DNA from: JAZOTM01 sp045657625
GTDB lineage: Bacteria > Bacillota > Clostridia > Lachnospirales > Lachnospiraceae
Length of the DNA stretch: 35,759 bases
Assembly (NCBI GenBank): GCA_045657625.1
Contig: JAZOTM010000031.1
Coordinates: 1 to 35,759 of the forward strand
Direction: 5' to 3'
Each line of letters starts with the position of its first letter. Position 1 is the stretch's first letter. The position numbers and the translations under genes were made by a program. This document shows positions 5,883-14,734 of the stretch, piece after piece. Under the pieces are notes generated by a model that worked only from the letters and a program-made list of their open reading frames with translations, searched no databases and was not told the DNA's origin.

Positions 5883-7196
5883 TTAGTACTCTACCACCTT
5901 AAAGTAAGTAAACTCATATGGTTTTAAAGAAAAATGCTGAAAATCACTGACATCTTCTCCTGTCATAAGGTTTTTCACAGTTTTTATATAATAAGGGTAA
6001 TGTATCGTTTCCTCCTGATCGGAAATATTTACGGCGACTATCACCTTTTCCGTGTCACATTCTCGTTCAAATGCACAGATTTTATTTTGCAAATATCCGG
6101 ACTTAAAATTTCCATATTGCAATGCTTTTTCCTGTTTTCGAAGGCGAATCAGGTTTTGGATTTCATCCGTCATTTCCTTCCATTCCCCTTGCTCCACTGC
6201 CGGTCGAAGGCTCCAATCTCCCTGGCTCTTATCTCCTTCCATACCCCATTCACTACCATAGTAAAGACAAGGGATTCCCGGCATACCAAATAGAAGCGCA
6301 TACCCCGGAAGAATATGATTCTTGTTTTGCAAAACAGAAGCAAATCGGCTCACATCATGATTGTCTGCAAAGGAAAGCAGATGTGCCCCTTTATACAAGG
6401 TCCACTCCTCCGGTCCAAACTGCCGCAATAAAGAATGTACAAGTTCAAATAAATTATAACTATTTAAGGAAGAATATAATCCCTTATAGCATTCATAGTT
6501 TGTCGCACTGTGGCAGAGCCCCTCTCCAAAAATATTGCGATAATCTCCGCCAATCATTTCTCCCACTAAAAAGAAGTCTTCTTTTTTGGAAGTCGTAAAT
6601 TGTCGCAGTTCCCCCATATAGTTTCGGTCTAACAAATAAGCCACGTCCAAACGCAATCCATCAATACCAAACTCATCCATCCACATGGCTACGGAATCCA
6701 GCAAATATTTCCGCACCTCCGGATTTTGCAGATTCAATTTCACCAAATCATAATGACCTTCCCATCCTTCATACCAAAGATTGTCTCCATAATCATTGCT
6801 TCCATCAAAATGAATGTAAAACCAATCCTTATACGGGGAATTTTCACGGTTTTTCAACACATCCTGAAACGCAAAACTGCCCCTTCCCATATGATGAAAT
6901 ACACCATCCAAAATGACTTTAATTCCTTCCTCATGTAGTGCCTGACACAGCGCTGCAAATTCTTCGTTGGTTCCCAAACGTCCATCCACTTTCCGGAAAT
7001 CTCTGGTATCGTATCCGTGCGCATCCGACTCAAACAAAGGGTTAAAAAGAACCGCACCTACCCCTAATTGGGATAGATGCGGTATAAAGTCGGTAATTTT
7101 TTGCAGACGATGAGACAGAATTCCATCCTGTTCCTTCGGTGCATCACAAAATCCTAAAGGATAAATTTGATAAAAAACGGTTTCAAATGCCCACAT
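5883..7196 (-). CDS. GH13 alpha-amylase family enzyme (437 aa), cytoplasmic
   Basis: Hydrolyses or transfers alpha-1,4-glucosidic bonds in maltodextrin-type sugars. The (beta/alpha)8 catalytic domain fills ~5-360, with a small C-terminal beta domain after it. GH13 regions are present: VILDGVFHH (~94-102), GLRLDVAY with nucleophile D184 and R182, LVGEMI with acid/base E213, and FADNHD with D281. It lacks a signal peptide and the N-terminal domain of neopullulanases, so it probably acts on imported short oligosaccharides. Start 7196 follows AGGAGGTACATT. It starts 10 bp after the MATE stop codon, so the two are co-transcribed. I see no reason in the sequence for that pairing. Exact specificity (amylase, cyclomaltodextrinase or glucosidase) cannot be decided. 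Confidence 0.93.
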   Translation of the reverse strand: MWAFETVFYQIYPLGFCDAPKEQDGILSHRLQKITDFIPHLSQLGVGAVLFNPLFESDAHGYDTRDFRKVDGRLGTNEEFAALCQALHEEGIKVILDGVFHHMGRGSFAFQDVLKNRENSPYKDWFYIHFDGSNDYGDNLWYEGWEGHYDLVKLNLQNPEVRKYLLDSVAMWMDEFGIDGLRLDVAYLLDRNYMGELRQFTTSKKEDFFLVGEMIGGDYRNIFGEGLCHSATNYECYKGLYSSLNSYNLFELVHSLLRQFGPEEWTLYKGAHLLSFADNHDVSRFASVLQNKNHILPGYALLFGMPGIPCLYYGSEWGMEGDKSQGDWSLRPAVEQGEWKEMTDEIQNLIRLRKQEKALQYGNFKSGYLQNKICAFERECDTEKVIVAVNISDQEETIHYPYYIKTVKNLMTGEDVSDFQHFSLKPYEFTYFKVVEY

Positions 7197-7206
7197 AATG
7201 TACCTC

Positions 7207-8571
7207 CTATTTCAACAAAGCAAACGCTTTCTTTCTTATTATGAAGTAAAGTGTAATCATAATTGTTCCCGTCAATACCCAAGAAATCGGGTATACATTC
7301 ATCAGTATGCCAAAATCGTTGTATCTGGATACCACTCCAAATACCCAAAACATACGAAATACACAAGTACCAAAAATTGAGGTCAGTGCCGGTACCAAGG
7401 AATGATTCAAGCCTCGAATACAACCACCACTGATTTCATAAGTTCCGGTAAGATAATGGAACAAACATACATGCATCACACGAATCATCGCATATTCTGT
7501 AACTGCTTCGTCCACCGTGAACAAACGCATCAACGGATAACGAAAAGCAATAAATAAAACAACTAAAATCACGTCAAATCCAAATCCAAACAGCATCGAC
7601 AAACGAAATACCTTCTTGCAGCGTTCCTTATTGCCTGCACCGTAATTCTGGCTCATAAAAGTAACCGATGTCTGTGCAAAAGCATTCACGACGCAATAAG
7701 AAATAAACTCAAAATTTTGCCCTGCCGTAGATCCCGCAATGGCATCCGATCCAAAACTATTAATACAACTTTGGATCACCACATTGGAAAGAGAAAACAC
7801 CATTCCCTGCACGCCTGCCGGCATACCAATAAAAAAGATCTGTTTTAAATAATTCGGACGAATTTTCAACTTGTGAAAACGCAATTGAAATTCTTCCTCT
7901 TCTCTCCAGAGGAAAGAAAGTACCAATGCCGCACTGATGGTATTAGAAGTCACCGTAGCCACTGCAACACCAATAACATGTAAATGAAATACTGCCACCA
8001 AAAGTAAATTTAAAAAGATATTTACAACACCGGCTAAAGCCAACGCAAACAAAGGTCTCTTACTATCGCCTTTGCTTCGAAGCACCGCTGCTCCAAAATT
8101 GTACAGCATCATCGATGGCATACCCAGAAAATAAATTCTTAAATAGAGCAAGGCATAATTCATTACATTTTCCGGTGCTCCCATAAGAACCAAAATCGGT
8201 TGCGCTATGGAAATACCAATAATTAACAAAACCAATCCTGCAAAAAACGCCACTAAAATCACGGTATGCAAAGCTTCATTGATTTTTTCCCTGTGACCGG
8301 AACCAATCAAATTGGCAATGACCACATTGGCCCCCACCGATAAGCCGATAAATAAATTTACCACAAGGCCAATCACAGAAGCATTGCTTCCTACTGCAGC
8401 CATGGCATCGGAACTGGCAAATCTACCAACTACCGCAATATCTGCTGCATTAAAAAGCTGTTGCAACACCGCCGTTGCTGCTAAAGGAAGAGCAAACAAA
8501 ATCAACTTATCTGCTAAGCTTCCCTCCACCATGTTCATTTCATTCTTTTTTAAAGCTTTCGTTTCACTCAT
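7207..8571 (-). CDS. MATE family multidrug/metabolite exporter (454 aa)
   Basis: An integral membrane antiporter of the MatE family, expected to use Na+ or H+ to export cations, drugs or metabolites. The open frame extends further upstream, but MSETKALKKNEMNMVEGS at 8571 gives the usual N-terminus and ~450-residue length with about 12 membrane helices. Typical segments are LFALPLAATAVLQQLFNAAD near the start, GNAD-like IAVVGRFASSDAMAAVG, and the second-half repeat IGMPAGVQGMVFSLSN. The Shine-Dalgarno (GGTG) is weak. A promoter at 8664-8692 and a leader hairpin with U-run at 8624-8653 precede it. The GH13 gene follows at 10 bp. Substrate unknown. Confidence 0.92.
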   Translation of the reverse strand: MSETKALKKNEMNMVEGSLADKLILFALPLAATAVLQQLFNAADIAVVGRFASSDAMAAVGSNASVIGLVVNLFIGLSVGANVVIANLIGSGHREKINEALHTVILVAFFAGLVLLIIGISIAQPILVLMGAPENVMNYALLYLRIYFLGMPSMMLYNFGAAVLRSKGDSKRPLFALALAGVVNIFLNLLLVAVFHLHVIGVAVATVTSNTISAALVLSFLWREEEEFQLRFHKLKIRPNYLKQIFFIGMPAGVQGMVFSLSNVVIQSCINSFGSDAIAGSTAGQNFEFISYCVVNAFAQTSVTFMSQNYGAGNKERCKKVFRLSMLFGFGFDVILVVLFIAFRYPLMRLFTVDEAVTEYAMIRVMHVCLFHYLTGTYEISGGCIRGLNHSLVPALTSIFGTCVFRMFWVFGVVSRYNDFGILMNVYPISWVLTGTIMITLYFIIRKKAFALLK

Positions 8572-8623
8572 TTTTTTCACCACTCTATTACTACTTATTA
8601 TAAAGTTATTCTCGAAAGAATGC

Positions 8624-8653
8624 AAAAAGCTCCAAACTCTATTTGTTTGGAGC
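8624..8653 (-). terminator. Terminator-like hairpin in the MATE leader (possible attenuator)
   Basis: A perfect 9-bp stem (8629-8637 with 8645-8653) is followed on the minus strand by five U (8628-8624), about 55 bases before the MATE start codon and just after the predicted transcription start. Position and shape suggest conditional termination. Confidence 0.55.
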
Positions 8654-8663
8654 ACAAATATAC

Positions 8664-8692
8664 ATTTTAACAGATTCCATTCACTTTCACAA
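8664..8692 (-). promoter_or_regulatory. Promoter of the MATE-GH13 unit
   Basis: TTGTGA (-35, 8687-8692) and TAAAAT (-10, 8664-8669) are spaced by 17 bp on the minus strand. The predicted start of transcription falls at the beginning of the leader hairpin at 8629-8653. Confidence 0.6.
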
Positions 8693-8777
8693 TCATTTTT
8701 TCCAGAAATGACCACTTTATGTTTCTTAGGCGAAGCATTTTTTCTATCCTTGAAAAAGATTTCAGCGGAATTATGAT

Positions 8778-8811
8778 ATAAAAAAGTGTCCGAATTAATT
8801 GGACACTTTCT
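8778..8811 (-). terminator. Terminator of the transporter/two-component operon
   Basis: A 9-bp stem aaagtgtcc/ggacacttt (8783-8791 and 8801-8809) lies directly after the stop codon at 8818. On the minus strand it is followed by a U-run and the ATATCAT tail also seen at the left-edge and enolase terminators. Confidence 0.8.
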
Positions 8812-8817
8812 TTTTCC

Positions 8818-9606
8818 TTACAAAATATTTCGTCCCCAAACCTCCATTTGCGTTAATGGCGGAAAGGGAGATGGCTCATTAGATGGAATCATATCATGCA
8901 TCTTCACCCAGGATACCTTCTTCGGTTCAAATACCAGTTCCTTGGGCTGTGCACTTTTTTCCATGGAAAAATCAATGGAACTATCATCAGAAAATGAAAA
9001 ACTGACTTTTTTCCACCAATTATCATGTGGAAAATCAGCTCGGGTATATAAAATAATTCTGTTAATTTCTACCTCACGGCCAAAGTCAAGCTGTATCATT
9101 GCATCGCTTTGTCGATTGATTCCCCAGGATTGGTAAGGCCACTCTCCATGGCTTGCATTTATCAAAACTCCATCAATTGCATTTTGTGCAGCAAACACTG
9201 CTTCCCCTCTTGTTTCCACATTTGCTACTGCATGTGGATACATGTTTTCTATGAGATGTTGATCGCAAGTATTGCATGCAAGGTTATAATAATTGGAAAG
9301 TTCAAACTCATAAGCCCGTCTAAAAGAGATTAAGTGTCTATCCCCGTAAAAAGTCTTTGTAGATAAATTAATCCTAGCTTCCGCAAATGGAATTTTATAG
9401 CTAACATTTCCTGTGATATAACACAAACTCTTATCCAAGGTATCATCCAGTGAAATCCACGCATACATTGGCTCCATGACCTCAATCACAATAGTATCCC
9501 CCGGAACATACTCTCCCTGATAAACCAGATTCACATCTGTTTTACCTCGAGTAACCGCTTTACAACCTTCTTTCTCATTTATAATCTTTATGGATATCTC
9601 TGTCAT
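8818..9606 (-). CDS. Cytoplasmic discoidin (F5/8-type)-like protein, 262 aa
   Basis: The frame is open further upstream, but GGAGGGGGATTT directly before ATG 9606 fixes the start. The N-terminal part (~1-95) is beta-rich. The C-terminal part (~125-262) resembles a discoidin/F5/8-type galactose-binding-like fold: AAQNAIDGVLIN, YQSWGINRQSDAMIQLDFG, EINRIILYTRADFPHDNWW and a final MEVWG strand are its usual landmarks. Such domains normally bind glycans outside the cell, yet no signal peptide or TM is present. It is the last gene of the operon that also encodes the solute-binding protein, permeases, sensor kinase and response regulator, 28 bp after the regulator. I infer cytoplasmic sugar binding or help in regulation or degradation; direct function is unknown. 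Confidence 0.75.
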   Translation of the reverse strand: MTEISIKIINEKEGCKAVTRGKTDVNLVYQGEYVPGDTIVIEVMEPMYAWISLDDTLDKSLCYITGNVSYKIPFAEARINLSTKTFYGDRHLISFRRAYEFELSNYYNLACNTCDQHLIENMYPHAVANVETRGEAVFAAQNAIDGVLINASHGEWPYQSWGINRQSDAMIQLDFGREVEINRIILYTRADFPHDNWWKKVSFSFSDDSSIDFSMEKSAQPKELVFEPKKVSWVKMHDMIPSNEPSPFPPLTQMEVWGRNIL

Positions 9607-9634
9607 AAATCCCCCTCCTATCAAAAAAATAATT

Positions 9635-11119
9635 TTACTTTTTTCGATATGCCTTCGGTTTTTCTCCGTATATTTTTTGAAATGCATCAGAGAAAGAGCG
9701 TACATCAGAAAATCCAACCAAGGTTGCGATTTCGTACATCTTTTTATCTGACGATATGAGGAAAGGCATGGCTCTATCCACTCTGACTCTGTTTAAATAG
9801 TCCTTAAAGTTTTCCCCATTTTTCTTTTTGAAATAACTGCTGAAATAATAAGGATTCATATGCACAACATCTGCCATGATGTTTAGGCTCACGTCTTCCA
9901 TGTAATGCTCATCTATATATTTAATGGCAATGGACATAGCATCCCCCTCACCGGCTACTCCATTACTCAAACAATCTATGTACTTCATTAGCTTATTCTT
10001 GAATTTATGAATCAACTCCATATACGAAATACAACCCTTCGCATCCTGAAGCAGTTCACTCATACTCGTAGCATAATCTTCCCCTGTGATGGCGGATATT
10101 TTTTCGTTCACTTTATAGATATAGGAGCAAAAATAAAAACATGCATCTTCCCGTTTGCAGCCGGACAATTGAAAAATAACATGCACCAGTCTGTTATAGT
10201 AAAATTCAAGATTTTCTTTACTTTTTGATAGAATTGCAGTCGTTACCTTCTTGCAATATTCTTCGTAATCTTTCATCATGGAATCTGCCACAAGCACTTC
10301 GTAATGAACATCTATGACTCTGCCGGGAATAAAGGGTGCAAAATAAACATGATCCTTATATTTCAGACACTTGATATACTCACCATCAATTTCCTGCATA
10401 GATTTCACAAAATCCCCTACAATAAAAAAAAACTTCTGTTGGAGATACTGTTCACTTTTATTCTTAACATCCGATAACACTTCCTGCATCTCATCCTGAT
10501 GTTTTCCATTGATTACAAGCACAATATTATTATTTTTAGAAAAAACAATTCCATATTTTTTTTCTTCAAAATATTCCATCAAGAAACTTTTTAATGAAAA
10601 TTCCTTTAATTTCCGTGCTTTATCATCCAAGCTTTCTTCATAACAAACAGCTGCTAATGCAGTAATATATCCCTCTTCCGATGGACCGGTTGACACACTC
10701 ATATTCCGCTGCCAACCAAGCGGTTTTTTTTCATTATCAATACCGGTTAAATCTACGGAAAGAGCTTTTTCTAAAGCACTTATTAATTCTTTTTTGATTA
10801 CAGGCTTAAGTAAGTAATCTACGGCTCCATATTTAATTGCAGCTTTGGCATACTCAAAATCCTGAAAGCCGCTAATAAAAATTACTTTTGTAGGAAGTGA
10901 CATTGCATGTATCTTTTTAATAATTTCAATACCGTCCATTTCCGGCATGGAAATATCCAAAAGTGCAATGTCAGGCTTCTTTTCAACGATTGCATCAAAT
11001 GTATTTTGGCCATCCTGATAAACACCCAAAATATCAAAACCAAGCTCACCAAAATTCATGAACTTTTGTAATCCCCTGGTAATTAACGGTTCATCATCTG
11101 CAATTATCATTTTATACAT
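9635..11119 (-). CDS. AraC-type response regulator (YesN-like), 494 aa
   Basis: Receiver domain at ~1-120 has acidic D8/D9, phospho-acceptor D55 (ALLDISMPEMDG), S83 and K105 (YLLKPV). A middle region (~130-385) of no clear family follows. The C-terminal AraC/XylS double helix-turn-helix (~395-494) includes FSSYFKKKNGENFKDYLN and IATLVGFSDVRSFSDAFQKIYG. Start 11119 has GGGGAAG 6 bases upstream. Its first 8 bases overlap the sensor kinase gene, so the pair is translationally coupled. It probably activates the locus in response to a sugar sensed by the kinase. The double A-tract elements before four transcription units are its likely targets (inference). Confidence 0.95.
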   Translation of the reverse strand: MYKMIIADDEPLITRGLQKFMNFGELGFDILGVYQDGQNTFDAIVEKKPDIALLDISMPEMDGIEIIKKIHAMSLPTKVIFISGFQDFEYAKAAIKYGAVDYLLKPVIKKELISALEKALSVDLTGIDNEKKPLGWQRNMSVSTGPSEEGYITALAAVCYEESLDDKARKLKEFSLKSFLMEYFEEKKYGIVFSKNNNIVLVINGKHQDEMQEVLSDVKNKSEQYLQQKFFFIVGDFVKSMQEIDGEYIKCLKYKDHVYFAPFIPGRVIDVHYEVLVADSMMKDYEEYCKKVTTAILSKSKENLEFYYNRLVHVIFQLSGCKREDACFYFCSYIYKVNEKISAITGEDYATSMSELLQDAKGCISYMELIHKFKNKLMKYIDCLSNGVAGEGDAMSIAIKYIDEHYMEDVSLNIMADVVHMNPYYFSSYFKKKNGENFKDYLNRVRVDRAMPFLISSDKKMYEIATLVGFSDVRSFSDAFQKIYGEKPKAYRKK

Positions 11120-12953
11120 TTATATCTTCCCCATTTCTAATTGGAACTTTAATCGAAACATTTGTGCCAAAGCCTTCCTTGGACGTAATCGTCACACCAT
11201 ATTCTTTGCCATACATATAGCGAATGCGATCGTTCACATTTTTGATTCCAATGCTCTGCCAATTGTACTCGTTTTTTATTCCAATATCTTCACTTTCAAA
11301 TAACTCATATATTTTTTGGATGCGATCCTCCGACATTCCCACCCCATTATCCATGACTGATATTTCTATATCTTCCTCGGCTTGCGTAATATCAATTTGT
11401 ATGATTCCCGTTCCGTTTTTCGGTTTTAAACCATGTACATAAGCATTCTCAACAACCGGTTGTAAAATCAACTTCGGAACAAAATAATGAGAACCATCAT
11501 TTCTGTTAATTTCAAGTTGTATCTTGCTTTGGTATCTACAGTTAATTAAATAAATATACTTTCGGACGATTTCCAATTCTTTCTCTATAGGAACCATATC
11601 ATCCAGATTCCCTATAATATATCGAATTTGCTCAGACAAAGCCTCTATCATTTTACCAACTCTTTCTTCCTCTTCCTCTATGGCCGTCATCCGAATAATT
11701 TCCAATGTATTATAGAGAAAATGTGGATATATTTGTGACTTCAAGGCTGTCATTTCCGCCTGATTCTGCTTCAGCTTCGCTACATAGGACTGGTTAATAT
11801 AATTTTCCAATGTTATACACATCTGATTAAATCGATCCGAAAGAATTCCTATTTCATCTGTTCCATTTGACTCCAGATTTATGGCAAAATCACCGGTTTC
11901 CACCTTTTCCATCTGCTGCATCATGTCGTAAATTGGCTTTGTCATTTTTTTGGAAATCACAAAAGAACTAAGCACAATAATACCGACTGATATGATACAT
12001 ACCAGCTGTAGCATTCTCTTGAAGCTTATGATACTGCCATATACACTTTCAGACTTCACAATCACACTGGTGCATAGTCCATAATCATCTGCGCTTGTTG
12101 TTATCACAATACTATTTTCATTTGTGGATTGCTCTTCAATATATTCCAAGACATTCTCACCAATATAGTCTTCCACATTGCTGTATAGACAATATCCATT
12201 GGCATCTACCACAAAACATTCTTCATTATCTTCGTATTCGGCATGTCTGAATATGCTTTCTATACCGGTAAGCTTGATATCTATAAAAAGGGTTCCTACA
12301 TACTGGTTACTACCCACCTGCCCACGAAGATCAAAATAATTCCTTCCTAAAGTAATCACATCATAATGAATACCTGTATAATAATCCGTTTCATGAGTGG
12401 GAACAATTGCTAAATCCTTACTCTCCTTGTCCCAGTTTTCATAATCCACATATTCCTTAAACTTTTCCTCATCCGCCATATAAGTAGCGTAACTGCTATA
12501 ATGGAAGCTAAGAAACTCGTCATTTTGATCATACATTAAAAAATGAATTGCCACGATATCAGAATTCACACTCTGAAGATACTGCAAAAATTGTAGCATA
12601 TCACTTTCTCTGTCCTCTTCCATGGTTTCCGGAGAATAGATTTCTCCATAGATAAATTGCCGAAAACTATCAAAGGAATACTTGTTGTTCGTAGTAGTTT
12701 CATCCCCTGAAAGATTATAGTAATAAGGTATTTTTGAAATTGTATTATAGGAATCAATCAAGCTTGTCTCATCCGCAGATACATAGTTGGATGCGCTTTG
12801 ATACTGATATAGCATAGCAGCCTGATATCGACGTATCAGGCTACTTAAAAAAGTTGTTACTAACAGCGCGATAGGAACTATCGCCGCTGTTATAACAACA
12901 ATCGCATATTTTTGATATAATGTTAGTTTCTTTTTTCTATTTTTATAAATCAT
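11112..12953 (-). CDS. Sensor histidine kinase (YesM-like), 613 aa
   Basis: Layout: TM1 (~16-40), a large extracytoplasmic sensor domain of dCache type by size (~41-312), TM2 (~315-334), HAMP (~335-388), the His_kinase domain with phospho-acceptor H411 in QIYPHFLYNTLEIIRM, and the ATPase domain with N503 (LQPVVENAYVHG) and DNGVGM at ~535-540. This is the YesM/LytS-like arrangement commonly found beside carbohydrate ABC importers. It overlaps the MalG-type permease gene by 4 bases (ATGA) and the regulator gene by 8 bases, in one operon. The ligand is probably a product of the locus's polysaccharide, either direct or through the solute-binding protein. Confidence 0.95.
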   Translation of the reverse strand: MIYKNRKKKLTLYQKYAIVVITAAIVPIALLVTTFLSSLIRRYQAAMLYQYQSASNYVSADETSLIDSYNTISKIPYYYNLSGDETTTNNKYSFDSFRQFIYGEIYSPETMEEDRESDMLQFLQYLQSVNSDIVAIHFLMYDQNDEFLSFHYSSYATYMADEEKFKEYVDYENWDKESKDLAIVPTHETDYYTGIHYDVITLGRNYFDLRGQVGSNQYVGTLFIDIKLTGIESIFRHAEYEDNEECFVVDANGYCLYSNVEDYIGENVLEYIEEQSTNENSIVITTSADDYGLCTSVIVKSESVYGSIISFKRMLQLVCIISVGIIVLSSFVISKKMTKPIYDMMQQMEKVETGDFAINLESNGTDEIGILSDRFNQMCITLENYINQSYVAKLKQNQAEMTALKSQIYPHFLYNTLEIIRMTAIEEEEERVGKMIEALSEQIRYIIGNLDDMVPIEKELEIVRKYIYLINCRYQSKIQLEINRNDGSHYFVPKLILQPVVENAYVHGLKPKNGTGIIQIDITQAEEDIEISVMDNGVGMSEDRIQKIYELFESEDIGIKNEYNWQSIGIKNVNDRIRYMYGKEYGVTITSKEGFGTNVSIKVPIRNGEDINV

Positions 12954-13789
12954 CCTTTTGCAGCACCCGCAGTAATTCCCTTAACAAAATACTTTTGGAA
13001 CAAAATGAATATCAACAATGCCGGTATCATGGAAATAACGGTTCCTGCAAAAACAATATCCCATCTTGCTGAATACTGTCCCACATAGGAAGCTATTTCC
13101 ACCGTAATCGTTTTTGCTTCTCCACTTGGAAGAAGTAAATAAGGCATAAGATAATCGTTCCAGATTCCCAAACCATTTAATATTACCATAGATGCGGTAC
13201 ATGGACCAAGCAAAGGAAATGTGATATTCCAAAAAGTTCGGAAAGGAGAACATCCGTCTATCATTGCAGCCTCTTCAATTTCAAGTGGAATTCCTTTCAA
13301 AAAGCTACAATACAAAAGTGTTCCAAAGGATATGGATCCGGAAACATAAATCACAATTGGTCCTGCCATATTTCCAAACAGCCCCAAAATCTTCATTTCC
13401 TTAAACAAAGGAAACATATATAAATGAAAGGGAATCATCATTCCTGCAAGGAAAAAAATATATACAAGGGAGGTCCATTTTGATTTTCTTCTCTCAATTC
13501 CATATGCTGCCAAGGGTACCACTACGATAATCAAAACCTCTGATACTACTGTAAGAATGACCGAATGAATAATTGCAGTAGAAAAATCTGATTTTTCAAA
13601 AAGATCCAAAAAGTTTTGTATATACAAAGAGGTAGGAAAAGCCGATGGATTTTTTAGAATTTCTCCATTCTCTTTAAAAGCTGACATAATGGCAAATACT
13701 ACAGGGTATAAGAACAATATTACAGCAAAAACAGCAACTAGAAATAAAATTATATCCGTCAACTTAACTTTTTTCTGTGCTTTTTCCAT
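12950..13789 (-). CDS. Carbohydrate ABC permease, MalG/UgpE type (279 aa)
   Basis: Membrane subunit of a CUT1-type sugar importer. Six membrane helices are visible, the first at ~11-35. The EAA loop that docks the ATPase is at ~173-195 (EEAAMIDGCSPFRTFW). The length is normal for the family. The start overlaps the stop of the MalF-type gene (TAATG) and the 3' end overlaps the sensor kinase start by 4 bases. GGAGG lies about 11 bases before the ATG. It pairs with the upstream permease and the lipoprotein at 14735-16108. No ATPase gene is in the window, so a shared MsmK-type ATPase encoded elsewhere is expected. Confidence 0.95.
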   Translation of the reverse strand: MEKAQKKVKLTDIILFLVAVFAVILFLYPVVFAIMSAFKENGEILKNPSAFPTSLYIQNFLDLFEKSDFSTAIIHSVILTVVSEVLIIVVVPLAAYGIERRKSKWTSLVYIFFLAGMMIPFHLYMFPLFKEMKILGLFGNMAGPIVIYVSGSISFGTLLYCSFLKGIPLEIEEAAMIDGCSPFRTFWNITFPLLGPCTASMVILNGLGIWNDYLMPYLLLPSGEAKTITVEIASYVGQYSARWDIVFAGTVISMIPALLIFILFQKYFVKGITAGAAKG

Positions 13790-14673
13790 TATAATTGTAC
13801 CTCCCTGCTTCTAAGGAACTTTTGTTGTATCGTATTAAGCACCAATATGATAAAGAGCAACATGATACCAACTGCTGTACCATAACCCTGTCTTCCTTCG
13901 TTGAAACCTGCCTTATACAGAAGATACACAAGTGTTTCTGAAGTAAATCCCGGTCCACCATCCGTCATTACGTTAATTTGGTCAAATACCTTTAACCCAT
14001 TAATCAAGGAAAGGGTAAAATTAATTGTAAATGCGCCGGAAATAAGTGGAATCGTAATATATCGAAATCTCTGCCCTGCTGACGCTCCGTCTATTTGGGC
14101 AGCTTCGATAATATCTGTGGATATATTCTGAAGGGAAGCTAAATAAATAATCATATAGTAGCCTGCCCCCTTCCATATAAGTACTACCGCTATACTAACA
14201 ATCGTATATGCCGGATTTGCAAGCCAATCCTGCTTTAAATTCTCCAAGCCAAGGGAAGTTAACATGTAATTAATAGTACCAAAGTTATAATTATACATTG
14301 TCTTCCATATAAAACCTGAAACAATTCCACTGATTAGAACCGGAATATAAAAACCGGATCTAAAAAAGTTTTTAAACCATCTTACATTATCAACTACAAG
14401 CGCCAATCCCAGTGCAATTACATTTTCAAAAACAGATATAATTACCGTTAATACAATTGTATTTTTTAATGCATTTCCAAATCTGGCACTCGTAAAAATT
14501 TCTTTATAATTCGCCAAACCAATAAATTCAACTTTAGGGCTTATACCATCCCAAGATGTAAAACTATAATACACACTGGCAATCGTAGGAACTATAATAA
14601 ATAATGTAAAAAGAATAAAAGCAGGTGCTATAAAACATACAGCCGCCATATCAATTTTTTTCTTTTTAACCAT
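13789..14673 (-). CDS. Carbohydrate ABC permease, MalF/UgpA type (294 aa)
   Basis: Membrane subunit of the same CUT1-type importer. First helix at ~9-33, with the EAA loop at ~190-212 (EAAQIDGASAGQRFRYIT). It lacks the long periplasmic loop of E. coli MalF, as is usual in Firmicutes (294 residues). Start 14673 follows AAAGG at 9 bases. A 12-bp hairpin lies between the binding-protein gene and this start and probably lowers permease expression relative to the binding protein. Its stop and the next start share one base. Confidence 0.95.
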   Translation of the reverse strand: MVKKKKIDMAAVCFIAPAFILFTLFIIVPTIASVYYSFTSWDGISPKVEFIGLANYKEIFTSARFGNALKNTIVLTVIISVFENVIALGLALVVDNVRWFKNFFRSGFYIPVLISGIVSGFIWKTMYNYNFGTINYMLTSLGLENLKQDWLANPAYTIVSIAVVLIWKGAGYYMIIYLASLQNISTDIIEAAQIDGASAGQRFRYITIPLISGAFTINFTLSLINGLKVFDQINVMTDGGPGFTSETLVYLLYKAGFNEGRQGYGTAVGIMLLFIILVLNTIQQKFLRSREVQL

Positions 14674-14695
14674 AATAAAAAACCTTTCTCACAAT

Positions 14696-14727
14696 AGGAA
14701 TCTCTCCTTTTTACAGGAGAGATTCCT
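14696..14727 (-). other. Intercistronic hairpin between binding protein and permease genes
   Basis: A perfect 12-bp stem (14696-14707 with 14716-14727) has an 8-base loop and no U-run on the minus strand. Hairpins at this place in ABC operons commonly stabilise the upstream binding-protein mRNA or cut readthrough. Confidence 0.65.
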
Positions 14728-14734
14728 TTATTCT

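Noticed and set aside
6122..6598. Plus-strand open frame of about 158 codons opposite the GH13 gene
   Set aside because: The opposite strand has all GH13 catalytic motifs; the plus frame shows no family likeness or ribosome site.
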